Origin: Gemmataceae bacterium
GTDB taxonomy: Bacteria; Planctomycetota; Planctomycetia; Gemmatales; Gemmataceae
Length of the DNA: 7,141 nucleotides
Reading direction: 5' to 3'
Assembly: GCA_009691815.1 (NCBI GenBank)
Contig: SIAL01000178.1
Location: 1-7,141 of the forward strand
A program made the translations under genes and the position numbers. A model generated the notes under the pieces. The model was not told the DNA's origin and searched no databases. It worked only from the letters and a program-made list of their open reading frames with translations. Position 1 is the first letter of the stretch; each line of letters begins with the position of its first letter. This document shows, in pieces, positions 1 through 6,332 of the stretch.

Positions 1-174
1 CTAGCAAAGTCAGCCCGACAGATACAATTTGCCTTTTCGGAACTTCTTGCCATTTTTCATCAAGTATGACCCCGCGTTTGCGCTTTTTTTATTGGATCTT
101 TGGATTTCCTTGGGAGAATGGAGACCGCCGTCCCTTTATAAAAAAGGCGGCAACTTCACCCAAGAGTCGGCACC
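1..174 (+). other. Leader region, possible 3' end of an upstream gene
   Basis: No complete gene is visible. Frame 1 is open from base 1 and stops at TGA 67-69, giving 22 residues that could be the tail of an upstream protein, but this is too short to identify. Just after that stop there is a tiny G/C stem (GCG 74-76, CGC 81-83, loop TTTG) followed by seven T's at 84-90. This resembles a rudimentary intrinsic terminator, although a 3-bp stem is weak. An AT-rich stretch at 135-145 (TTTATAAAAAA) could serve as a -10 region for the BON gene; the nearest -35-like hexamer, TTGGGA at 110-115, is 19 bp upstream, which is longer than ideal. None of these sites is strong alone. The arrangement of stop, T-tract, AT-rich box and then a GTG start fits an ordinary intergenic region. 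Confidence 0.3.
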
Positions 175-1056
175 GTGGCGGGTATCCTCCAAAAAGCGAT
201 TGTCGTTAGCTTGGTCTTTATGACCGGGGTAAACGGCACCCTATTCGCTAGGGAAGTTGCCGACGCTAGGGTGCTTCTCCCTCCACCGGTTTTGTCGGGA
301 TTGATCTTGCAATCCAGTGACCAAAACATGGAACGAACCCTGTTGATCCGCCGGGCGTTTCAAGAGGATAAGGAACTTGGACCCCACCACATTGGCATTC
401 GGTACAAAGACGGTTTGGTGACTCTGTGGGGCCCGGTTGAACGGCGGGCCTTGATTGATTTGGCCCGAAAAAAGGCCGCTCTCCAAAAGGGAGTGGTGGA
501 AGTTCGCTCAGAGCTGTACTTGGGGCGTACCGGTAACCGGTCCGTTGGCCCACCCTCGTCTGGTGTGCCATTGGAGCAACCTGTCCGCATTCAGGCGGCT
601 TCCCCCAACCCGCAAACCGGGGTACTTCCAACCAAATCCCCCCGCGAGGAAAAATCCAATCTCCACCGGATTGGGCCGGAGAAGGAAACTCCCTTTTCAC
701 CACAGGCCCTTGCATCCTCCGCTGGGCAATCCACAGGAGTTCAGGTACTTGGTGGGGGCGATTCAACCCCCAAAGCCCCGGTGTTTGTTCCGCTAAGTTT
801 TGGTGGTGTTGGCCCAAGTGAAATGCCCAGGGGGCCTATTGCCCCACCCCTGACTCCTGCCCTTGACCTATCGGATGAGTTGGCCCGAATTCGTGGCAGT
901 CAGGCCCGTTTTGCGGGAATCCATTGGATTCGCCGAGGCAATCATTTGTCGATTGTTGTGCCAAGTGCGGACTTGTCGTTAGGTTCGGATTTCTCTCGCC
1001 TTGCTAGGCAAATCCCTGGAGTCGAATCGGTAACCGTCCACTTGGGTCGAAATTGA
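175..1056 (+). CDS. Secreted BON-domain protein with Pro-rich linker
   Basis: This is a 293-residue exported protein of unknown exact role. BON domains are found in periplasmic or outer-membrane-associated proteins (for example OsmY) and are thought to bind lipid or envelope surfaces. Residues 1-25 form a signal peptide: a Lys near the N terminus, the hydrophobic core AIVVSLVFMTGV, and probable cleavage near Ala25. Residues about 52-117 match the BON pattern of an N-terminal helix, a strand with DGLVTLWGPVERR, a helix rich in Ala and Lys, then a closing GVVEVRSELYL strand. Residues about 118-230 are Pro/Gly/Ser-rich and probably disordered. Residues about 233-293 again show helix, strand (GNHLSIVVP), helix and PGVESVTVHL, which may be a second, degenerate BON fold (inference). 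GTG 175 is chosen because the frame opens only after a stop at 139-141, has no other usual start before 175, and the next ATG (220) would cut the signal peptide. The ribosome binding site is poor. It is separated from the next gene by about 107 bp. Confidence 0.83.
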   Translation: MAGILQKAIVVSLVFMTGVNGTLFAREVADARVLLPPPVLSGLILQSSDQNMERTLLIRRAFQEDKELGPHHIGIRYKDGLVTLWGPVERRALIDLARKKAALQKGVVEVRSELYLGRTGNRSVGPPSSGVPLEQPVRIQAASPNPQTGVLPTKSPREEKSNLHRIGPEKETPFSPQALASSAGQSTGVQVLGGGDSTPKAPVFVPLSFGGVGPSEMPRGPIAPPLTPALDLSDELARIRGSQARFAGIHWIRRGNHLSIVVPSADLSLGSDFSRLARQIPGVESVTVHLGRN

Positions 1057-1092
1057 TCCACTAGGCCTTGCCAAGCGGCCCATTTTCCCTGA

Positions 1093-1121
1093 TTGGTGGC
1101 CAAACCCTGTTTTGATAGAAT
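1093..1121 (+). promoter_or_regulatory. Candidate sigma70-like promoter before nucleotidyltransferase
   Basis: TTGGTG (1093-1098) and TAGAAT (1116-1121) are separated by exactly 17 bp. The -10 box matches 5 of 6 consensus bases and the -35 matches 3 of 6. It lies in the gap after the BON gene, 42 bp upstream of the preferred ATG at 1164, which is a plausible distance. Planctomycete promoter consensus is poorly known to me, so this is a positional and pattern argument only. Confidence 0.35.
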
Positions 1122-1149
1122 TCCCCTGAGAATGAATTTGCATTGGATT

Positions 1150-1154
1150 GGGGG
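1150..1154 (+). promoter_or_regulatory. Ribosome binding site that decides the ATG 1164 start
   Basis: A run of five G's (GGGGG, within ATTGGGGGATT) sits 9 bases before ATG 1164. An in-frame TTG at 1143 would place this purine run inside the coding region and add seven residues (ending in FW) before the conserved nucleotide-binding motif. ATG 1164 is therefore preferred. Confidence 0.55.
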
Positions 1155-1163
1155 ATTTTTTGG

Positions 1164-1898
1164 ATGACTCCACTTCGTGGTATCGTGCTAGCAGGCGGAA
1201 AGGGAACTCGGCTTGGCGAATTGACCCGGGTCACCAATAAACATTTGCTGCCGGTCGGCCCCTATCCCATGGTCTATTTTCCCCTGAAAAAGCTGGCGGG
1301 GGTTGGACTCGACGACATTCTCCTTGTTTCGGGTACCGAGCATATGGGGGACTTTGTCGAACTTTTGGGGTCCGGCAAGGACCACGGGTGTCAAATCACC
1401 TACAAGGTTCAAGACGAAGCGGGAGGCATCGCCCAGGCTCTTGGCTTGGCGCGGCTTTTTTCCCAAGGTGCCAGATCGCTGGTGATTTTGGGAGATAACA
1501 TTTTCGAGGATTCCCTTCACGATCTGGTTGCCGAGGCCGCAAAACATCCCAACGACGCCTTCGTTCTTCTCAAGGAGGTCTCTGACCCCCAGCGTTATGG
1601 CGTGGCCGAGATCCTCGATGGCAGAATTGTGGGCATTGAAGAGAAACCCAAAGAACCCAAAAGCAATATGGCCGTGGCGGGCATTTACCTTTACCCCGCC
1701 GATGTCTTTGAGGTGGTACGAACCCTGAAACCATCCCATCGGGGCGAGTTGGAAATAACCGATGTCAACAAATACTACCTTAGTCAGGGTCGGCTTCGCC
1801 AATGTCCTTTAGCGGGATATTGGACCGATGCGGGAACCCCCGAGTCTTTGGGTCACGCCAACGATTTGGTTAGGAAATTGATGCCCCGATTTGTTTAA
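1164..1898 (+). CDS. Sugar-phosphate nucleotidyltransferase, short RmlA-like
   Basis: This 244-residue cytoplasmic enzyme probably transfers a nucleoside monophosphate from an NTP (dTTP or similar) to a sugar 1-phosphate, producing an activated sugar for surface polysaccharide. Visible motifs of the RmlA family are the nucleotide-binding loop LAGGKGTRL (9-17), Lys26 in TNKHLLPV, the base-contacting stretch QDEAGGIAQAL (83-93), GDN (110-112) with the metal-binding Asp111, EEKP (159-162), SNMAVAGIYLY (167-177), RGELEITDVN (193-202) and WTDAGT (220-225) with the second Asp222. Classical glucose-1-phosphate thymidylyltransferases are about 290 residues. This one ends soon after the WxDxGT region, so it lacks the C-terminal helices used for allosteric dTTP binding and dimer packing. 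Sugar and nucleotide specificity therefore remain open; dTDP-glucose is the best guess. The next gene starts 25 bp downstream and is probably in the same transcript. Confidence 0.94.
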   Translation: MTPLRGIVLAGGKGTRLGELTRVTNKHLLPVGPYPMVYFPLKKLAGVGLDDILLVSGTEHMGDFVELLGSGKDHGCQITYKVQDEAGGIAQALGLARLFSQGARSLVILGDNIFEDSLHDLVAEAAKHPNDAFVLLKEVSDPQRYGVAEILDGRIVGIEEKPKEPKSNMAVAGIYLYPADVFEVVRTLKPSHRGELEITDVNKYYLSQGRLRQCPLAGYWTDAGTPESLGHANDLVRKLMPRFV

Positions 1899-1923
1899 CA
1901 AATGAGGGGGCGCAGGGTATTTT

Positions 1924-3081
1924 ATGGGCTTGGATGCTTGGATTTTTGGGATATTGGTCCTTCTTGGCCACAGCCTGTTGGTGATTTTTCTACACAACCG
2001 GTTTTATAGTCTGGCGGTGGACCATAAGACAACCGACCGCATTCAACTAGTTCATTTTCTTTGGCTTTGTCTGGGTCCCATCGCCCTTTGGTTCCTTTGG
2101 TCCGGTCAGGTCCCTAGCCCCCAAACCACAGATCCCGAATGGTTTAGGGCACTTCTTTGGGGCCTTGCTGCGGTTGGTTTGATCGGACCTCCTTTGGATA
2201 TTTACCTTCGTTCCAAACGAAGACAAATGACGCCGGATTCCTCTTGCAGCCCTTTGCAAACCACTCAGGCGAACCATCCTAGTGTTTATGTTGGTCCCGG
2301 GATTTGGGGCCGAATTGCCCAATTGCCAGGAAACCGGTCCCTTTATCCTGTCCTGGAGCTTTCCGAGGTGCCCTTAGTAGGTTTGCCTTTGGCCCTTGAT
2401 GGCCTTACGATTCTTCATTTGAGCGATTTACATATCAAGAAAACTCCCAACAGTTACTTTTTCGAGTCCGTGGCAGAAGGCTTAGCCACCTTGGAACCGG
2501 ACCTCATTTGTTTGACCGGCGATTTGGTGGAAAAGGGTGGAATGGCTCATGCCGAGGTCTTTAGGTCTTTTCTTATGCGCCTTAGGTTTCGTGAGGCGGG
2601 TTTGGCCATTTTGGGTAACCATGATTTTTGGCACCCCACCCAACCAACACTCAACTTACTTAAGGATCTGGGTTATCAGCACCTGGGCAACAAACGAAGT
2701 ACTTTACGAATTCGGGATACCAATGTTTCCCTTTGGGGATTGGAATATCCTTGGAATTCGGAACTTCCCGAGGGTTGGAAACAGCCCTTTGAGGAATGGA
2801 CGCTGTGCCTTTCTCACACCCCGGATCATTTTTCGCGTTTTGCCCGCTTGGGCAAGGGTTTGATGTTGGCCGGCCATGTTCATGGTGGGCAGATCCGATT
2901 GCCATTGTTCGGTCCGGTTATCATGCCAAGTGTTCATGGCCGCACATTTGACCAAGGTTGGTTTCGGCGAAAAAATGCCTACCTTCATGTCAGCCAGGGC
3001 CTAGGTGGTGGTCATCCCATCCGATTTGGTTGCTCCCCCGGAGCCAGTCTCATCACCTTGAAGGCTTCTAAGGAAACCTAA
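1924..3081 (+). CDS. Membrane-anchored calcineurin-like metallophosphoesterase
   Basis: This 385-residue protein has an N-terminal membrane part and a C-terminal two-metal phosphoesterase domain. Hydrophobic segments lie at about 5-24, 41-60 and 75-96, followed by a polar linker to about 155. The catalytic domain holds all the usual metal ligands: DLH (Asp168, His170), GD (Asp200), GNHD (231-234), SHTPD (297-301, His298) and GHVHGGQ (317-323, His318 and His320). This motif set and the GHVHGGQ-then-SQGLG ending place it in the YkuE/YaeI/LpxG group. Known members include UDP-2,3-diacylglucosamine hydrolases such as chlamydial LpxG, but others act on different substrates. The place where relatives usually read PPE near the C terminus is SPGAS here (371-375). 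Start ATG 1924 follows GAGGGGG (1904-1910) and AGGG (1914-1917). Location behind a nucleotide-sugar gene fits an envelope role (inference). The family call is sure; the substrate is not. Confidence 0.92.
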   Translation: MGLDAWIFGILVLLGHSLLVIFLHNRFYSLAVDHKTTDRIQLVHFLWLCLGPIALWFLWSGQVPSPQTTDPEWFRALLWGLAAVGLIGPPLDIYLRSKRRQMTPDSSCSPLQTTQANHPSVYVGPGIWGRIAQLPGNRSLYPVLELSEVPLVGLPLALDGLTILHLSDLHIKKTPNSYFFESVAEGLATLEPDLICLTGDLVEKGGMAHAEVFRSFLMRLRFREAGLAILGNHDFWHPTQPTLNLLKDLGYQHLGNKRSTLRIRDTNVSLWGLEYPWNSELPEGWKQPFEEWTLCLSHTPDHFSRFARLGKGLMLAGHVHGGQIRLPLFGPVIMPSVHGRTFDQGWFRRKNAYLHVSQGLGGGHPIRFGCSPGASLITLKASKET

Positions 3082-3085
3082 GACA

Positions 3086-3104
3086 CTCAACCCAAAGCGT
3101 TGAG
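3086..3104 (+). terminator. Hairpin after phosphoesterase gene, weak terminator candidate
   Basis: CTCAAC (3086-3091) and GTTGAG (3099-3104) are perfect 6-bp inverted arms around a 7-base loop, starting 4 bases after the TAA at 3079-3081. No T-tract follows; the sequence continues GCGCGG. It could be a factor-dependent or mRNA-end-stabilising hairpin, or chance. Confidence 0.3.
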
Positions 3105-3142
3105 GCGCGGTCACTTGGTTGCAATGTTGTCGCATATACCCC

Positions 3143-3174
3143 TCTGGCATTCTGGCAAGGATTCGGATTCATTC
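3143..3174 (+). repeat. Two adjacent short tandem duplications
   Basis: TCTGGCAT (3143-3150) is followed directly by TCTGGCAA (3151-3158). Immediately after, GGATTC (3159-3164) is repeated as GGATTC (3165-3170) and a partial ATTC (3171-3174). The block lies in the non-coding gap upstream of clpS. It could be paired half-sites for a regulator or a replication-slippage product. No function is demonstrable from sequence. Confidence 0.4.
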
Positions 3175-3235
3175 TAAGCTACCTATAGAGTTTTCGCATC
3201 AAACCAATTGGGCTGTTCGAAGGGTGTGGTAGGGC

Positions 3236-3556
3236 ATGACGGAACCACATGAAATTCAACCTATTGGTGCCACGGAGGTCTTGGACCAGCCTCAAATTGT
3301 GAGCTTCAAACCGTGGAATGTGATCCTCCTCAATGATGACCACCACTCGATGCCCTTTGTGGTGGCCGTCGTCCAAAAAGTCATCCGATGCGATTTGAAC
3401 CATGCCACCCGAATCATGGTCGAGGCCCACACCCATGGAAGGGCCATCCTGTTCACCGGTTGTCTGGAACAAGCGGAACTCAAACAGGAACAGGTTTTGT
3501 CCTTTCGAGAGGGCCCAATGGGGCCTGTAGGTTGCGTATTGGAGCAGGCCGTTTAA
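3236..3556 (+). CDS. clpS: ATP-dependent Clp protease adaptor ClpS
   Basis: This 106-residue cytoplasmic adaptor recognises N-terminal degron residues on proteins and delivers them to a ClpA/ClpC-type AAA+ unfoldase with ClpP. Residues 1-25 are a flexible extension of the kind used to engage the unfoldase. The core runs from PWNVILLNDDHHSMPFV (26-42) through a helix (VVAVVQKVI), IMVEAHTHGRAIL (60-72) and AELKQEQVLSF (80-90) to the GCVLEQA ending (99-105), which parallels the CTLEKA end of the E. coli protein. Aligned by eye to E. coli, the N-degron pocket keeps Asn33, Asp34, Asp35, Met39, Val42, Met61 and His65. It differs at Thr38 (His37 here), Val65 (Ala64) and Leu99 (Val98). ATG 3236 is the first possible start, because a TAG in frame lies at 3230-3232; GAAGGG at 3219-3224 is the likely ribosome binding site. 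No clpA, clpC or clpP is in the window. The next gene begins 36 bp downstream. Confidence 0.94.
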   Translation: MTEPHEIQPIGATEVLDQPQIVSFKPWNVILLNDDHHSMPFVVAVVQKVIRCDLNHATRIMVEAHTHGRAILFTGCLEQAELKQEQVLSFREGPMGPVGCVLEQAV

Positions 3557-3592
3557 GGATATTCCGGACCAAATAAAAAGAAAGCGGGTTTT

Positions 3593-4438
3593 ATGGCGAT
3601 TTCTCCCCTCGAAATAGGCGTTTGTTCTTGGTCGCTACAGGTAACCAGCATTCCCGAGCTTAAGGGCTTTATGGATTCGCTTGGCCTGAAAGCGGTTCAA
3701 ATCGCCTGTGGCGACCCTCAACATGCCTCTTGGGAGGAGGGGGAAGAGATGCCCAAGGCCGCTTTGGCCGCCGGGTTGGTCATGACTGGAACCATGCTTG
3801 GATTCCCCGGGGAAGATTACACCTCCCCGGCAACCATTCAAAAAACCGGGGGCTTTGGCGATCCGAATACCCGGGCCGACCGCCTTGATCGACTCGACTG
3901 GGCCTTGGCCCGTACCTTTGCCCTTGGCCTCAAGGATATGATGCTCCACGCTGGTTTCTTGCCGGAGCCCCATGACCCCATCCGCAAAGCATTCCTTGAC
4001 ACCCTAGGGGATGCCGCTGCCCGAGCCAAAAGCAAGGGTATTACCTTGGCCTTTGAAACAGGTCAGGAAACCGCTGATTTGTTGTTGCAGACCATGAAAG
4101 ATTTGGCCTGCGACAATTTGCGAATCAACTTTGATCCCGCCAATATGCTCCTCTACGACAAAGGCGATCCCATTAGAGCAGTGGAGATTTTGGGACCCTA
4201 CATCAAGTCTGTTCATGTCAAGGATGCCTTTCGGCCCAAAACCGCTGGAGAATGGGGTAGCGAGGTTCCCTTGGGTCAGGGAGAAGTTGGGATGGAACGG
4301 TTCCTAGGTGAATTGAAAAAGGTGGGTTACACCGGTGCCCTTTGTATCGAACGAGAGGTGGGAAACCAAGCGTCCCGATTTGCCGACATTATGCAAGGCG
4401 CCAAACTTCTCCATAAGGTTTTGGCGGAGTTGGCTTAA
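3593..4438 (+). CDS. Sugar phosphate isomerase/epimerase-like TIM-barrel protein
   Basis: This 281-residue, probably cytoplasmic enzyme belongs to the xylose-isomerase-like / AP endonuclease family 2 TIM-barrel superfamily. It covers the whole domain, from the first strand (GVCSWSL, 9-15) to the last (ALCIERE, 249-255). Likely divalent-metal ligands on strand ends are Glu155 in LAFETG, Asp181 in NFDPAN, His208 in SVHVKD and Glu253 in IERE; His119 in MLHAGF is probably also at the active site. Members interconvert ketoses and aldoses or epimerise sugars, inositols or hydroxypyruvate, and the sequence does not reveal the substrate. There is no signal peptide, unlike many secreted planctomycete paralogues. 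Start ATG 3593 is preceded by AAAGAAAGCGGG, a purine-rich but imperfect ribosome binding site. The stop is 2 bp from the exporter ATPase start, which strongly suggests co-transcription and perhaps translational coupling with the exporter. Confidence 0.93.
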   Translation: MAISPLEIGVCSWSLQVTSIPELKGFMDSLGLKAVQIACGDPQHASWEEGEEMPKAALAAGLVMTGTMLGFPGEDYTSPATIQKTGGFGDPNTRADRLDRLDWALARTFALGLKDMMLHAGFLPEPHDPIRKAFLDTLGDAAARAKSKGITLAFETGQETADLLLQTMKDLACDNLRINFDPANMLLYDKGDPIRAVEILGPYIKSVHVKDAFRPKTAGEWGSEVPLGQGEVGMERFLGELKKVGYTGALCIEREVGNQASRFADIMQGAKLLHKVLAELA

Positions 4439-4440
4439 CC

Positions 4441-5460
4441 TTGACAGATAATCCAACCAACCCGATCATCCAAGTAAACCAGCTCTTTCGTACCTATCGT
4501 GTTCAAGATAAAACACCCGGTTTTTGGGCTGGAATAAAGTCCCTTTGGAGCCGGAAATACCGAAATGTGGAGGCGGTAAAAAGCGTCTCCTTTACCATTC
4601 AATCAGGTGAAATCGTTGGGTTTTTGGGCCCCAATGGCGCCGGTAAAACCACCACCTTAAAAATGCTCTCGGGCCTGATCTATCCAACTTCTGGGTCCGC
4701 GACAGTGATGGGCTATGTTCCTTGGGAAAGAGACGATGCCTTCAGGCGGTCTTTTTCCCTAGTCATGGGCCAGAAAAATCAACTTTGGTGGGATCTGCCC
4801 GCGTCCGACAGTTTCGCACTTCACCGCGAAGTGTATTCTCTGAAAAAGGATCGATTTGAAAAAACCCTGGGTCAGTTAACCGAACTGTTCGGGGTGGAAA
4901 AACTGGCCCGTCAGCCTGTGCGCGAACTTTCCCTGGGCGAACGAATGAAGATGGAGTTGATTGCCGCCCTTTTGCATGAACCCCGGGTTCTCCTTTTGGA
5001 TGAACCGACCATTGGCCTGGATGTGGTTGCCCAAATTGCCATTCAAAGATGCCTAAGGGAGTATAACAAAAGTCGGGGTGCGACCATTATGTTAACTAGC
5101 CACTACATGAAGGATGTGGAGGCCCTTTGTGAAAGGGTGTTGGTGATTGCTCGAGGATCCCTCATTCATGATGGAAAACTTTCCGATTTGGTGGAGCGAT
5201 TTGGTCAGGAAAAACTTCTCAAGCTGCATTTCGAGGGGACAGCCCCACCGGAATGGGTGACCCAACTGGGCCCGGCGGACATTCAAGGGCCCATTGTCCA
5301 AATGAGGCTGCATCGTTCCGAGGTGGCCGCCGTGGTGGGCCGTGTCCTTTCTCATGGGGGCCTGATCGATCTGGGCGTTCAGGATCCCCCCTTGGAAGAG
5401 GTGATCGCCAAACTCTATGCGGAAGATTCCGAAGATGCCAAGGCGGGCCTCAATGGTTAA
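4441..5460 (+). CDS. ABC-2 type exporter, ATP-binding protein
   Basis: This 339-residue cytoplasmic ATPase energises the two permeases encoded just after it. Motifs in order are Walker A GPNGAGKTT (63-71), Q-loop Gln111 in MGQKNQLWWDLP, signature LSLGER (163-168, in place of LSGGQ), Walker B LLLDEP (184-189), D-loop GLD (192-194) and the switch His221 in LTSHYM. Between the first strand and Walker A there is an extra stretch (about 22-42, with FWAGIKSLWSRKYR) that is typical, in my recollection, of ATPases paired with DUF990 permeases. Residues about 245-330 form a C-terminal extension after the nucleotide-binding domain. The start is TTG 4441: no ATG occurs before the Walker A motif, and GGAG at 4426-4429 lies 11 bases upstream inside the isomerase gene. 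The stop overlaps the next gene's start. Some relatives export toxic compounds such as viologens, but the substrate here is unknown. Confidence 0.96.
   Translation: MTDNPTNPIIQVNQLFRTYRVQDKTPGFWAGIKSLWSRKYRNVEAVKSVSFTIQSGEIVGFLGPNGAGKTTTLKMLSGLIYPTSGSATVMGYVPWERDDAFRRSFSLVMGQKNQLWWDLPASDSFALHREVYSLKKDRFEKTLGQLTELFGVEKLARQPVRELSLGERMKMELIAALLHEPRVLLLDEPTIGLDVVAQIAIQRCLREYNKSRGATIMLTSHYMKDVEALCERVLVIARGSLIHDGKLSDLVERFGQEKLLKLHFEGTAPPEWVTQLGPADIQGPIVQMRLHRSEVAAVVGRVLSHGGLIDLGVQDPPLEEVIAKLYAEDSEDAKAGLNG
5440..5447 (+). promoter_or_regulatory. Ribosome binding site for permease 1 inside ATPase gene
   Basis: AAGGCGGG lies within the last codons of the ATPase gene; the AAGG core is 9 bases before ATG 5453. 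It supports ATG 5453 over the in-frame ATG 5417, which would create a 44-base overlap and add twelve basic residues (RKIPKMPRR). Confidence 0.5.
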
Positions 5461-6328
5461 CCATGGAAATGTTATCCTGGAACCACCGCCCATTAATAAG
5501 GCTCCCGGTTTTATTGGTTCCCTCCGAAAATACAAAAACATCATGAAGGTATCCTTGATCGAACGCCTTGCGTATCGCGGGGATTTTCTCCTCGGGACGG
5601 TGCTCCGTTTTCTTCCGATGATTAGTGCCATTTTTCTTTGGAAAGCCGTCTATCAAGGAGCGGAAACAGAGGTTCTTTCGAACTATACCTATTCCCAAGT
5701 GATTGCTTACCTTTTGTTGGTTCATATTAGCCGGATGTTTTCCAGTATGCCCGGCCTTGCCGCGGGTGTGGCAAGAGATATTCGTGACGGCAATCTCAAA
5801 CGGTACCTCATCCAACCTTTGGATTTTATGGCGTACCTACTTGCATACCGTGGGGCTCACAAAATGGCCTACATTGCCACCTCCGCCCTCCCCTATTTGG
5901 GTTTGTTCACCGTCTGCTCCGGCTATTTTGAAACGATCCCCTCGCTGGCGACAATAAGCCTTTGGTTGCTAACCCTGTTTTTGAGTTTCCTTTTAGGCTA
6001 TTTCTTCGAATTGACGCTCGGAATGCTTGGGTTTTGGATGCTCGAAGTGTCCTCCTTTTTGTATCTTGTCAATACGCTAAACTTTTTTGTCTCCGGGCAT
6101 TTCTTCCCCATCGACCTCATGGAGCCGGCGGGGCTGGCCACTATTCTCAAAATGCTACCCTTTCAATATTTGGCCTATTTTCCCGCGGCGGTTTTCCTTG
6201 ATAAAATTCCGGCCCAACAAATCCTTCCCTTGATTGGTGTCCAAATTCTATGGGTCGTTTTCTTTGCTCTTGCCGCCCGTATCCTTTGGCGGCTTGGCCT
6301 AAAGCGTTATAGCGCCTTTGGAGGCTGA
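5453..6328 (+). CDS. ABC-2 type exporter permease 1, DUF990-like
   Basis: This 291-residue integral inner-membrane protein is one half of the export channel. A cytoplasmic amphipathic N-terminal stretch (LRKYKNIMKVSLIERLAYRG, 24-43) leads into about six membrane segments, near 45-66, 78-98, 138-158, 163-187, 190-215 and 257-278. Between segments 2 and 3 is a charged cytoplasmic loop, ARDIRDGNLKRYLIQPLDF (107-125). This I-x-x-G-x-L-x-x-x-L-x-x-P pattern is characteristic of the family and probably docks onto the ATPase. The ATG sits in ATGGTTAA, overlapping the ATPase stop by 8 bases, so the two are translationally coupled. The first 20 residues (GNVILEPPPINKAPGF) look poorly conserved, so the start could also lie further in. 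Permease 2 begins 4 bp after the stop. The general class is clear; the transported compound is not. Confidence 0.93.
   Translation: MVNHGNVILEPPPINKAPGFIGSLRKYKNIMKVSLIERLAYRGDFLLGTVLRFLPMISAIFLWKAVYQGAETEVLSNYTYSQVIAYLLLVHISRMFSSMPGLAAGVARDIRDGNLKRYLIQPLDFMAYLLAYRGAHKMAYIATSALPYLGLFTVCSGYFETIPSLATISLWLLTLFLSFLLGYFFELTLGMLGFWMLEVSSFLYLVNTLNFFVSGHFFPIDLMEPAGLATILKMLPFQYLAYFPAAVFLDKIPAQQILPLIGVQILWVVFFALAARILWRLGLKRYSAFGG
6320..6324 (+). promoter_or_regulatory. Strong Shine-Dalgarno for permease 2
   Basis: GGAGG spans the last codons of permease 1 and lies 8 bases before GTG 6333. This near-ideal site fixes the GTG as the start and indicates tight coupling between the two permeases. Confidence 0.7.
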
Positions 6329-6332
6329 GACA

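Noticed and set aside
29..223. A 64-codon plus-strand frame with a TTG start in the leader
   Set aside because: It begins with a weak start, overlaps the BON signal-peptide region in another frame, and has no recognisable domain.
266..817. A 183-codon minus-strand open frame
   Set aside because: It lies wholly opposite the BON gene, its product is low-complexity Pro/Gly-rich, and the plus strand has a signal peptide and BON motif.
1066..1087. GGCC...GGCC then a T run after the BON gene, as a terminator
   Set aside because: The stem is only 4 bp with a long loop, and GGCC is self-complementary and common in this sequence.
1188..1802. A 204-codon minus-strand open frame
   Set aside because: It is antisense to the nucleotidyltransferase, whose motifs are unambiguous; the antisense product shows no domain.
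3162..3189. TTCGGA (3162-3167) and TATAGA (3184-3189) as a clpS promoter
   Set aside because: The spacing is 16 bp but the -35 matches only 3 of 6 bases and overlaps the tandem repeats; it was too weak to list.
5417..5452. Upstream ATG 5417 as the start of permease 1
   Set aside because: It would overlap the ATPase by 44 bases; ATG 5453 has a better-placed purine-rich site and the typical short stop-start overlap.
5092..5631. A 179-codon minus-strand open frame
   Set aside because: It spans the ATPase-permease junction in antisense; the forward genes have full family motifs.
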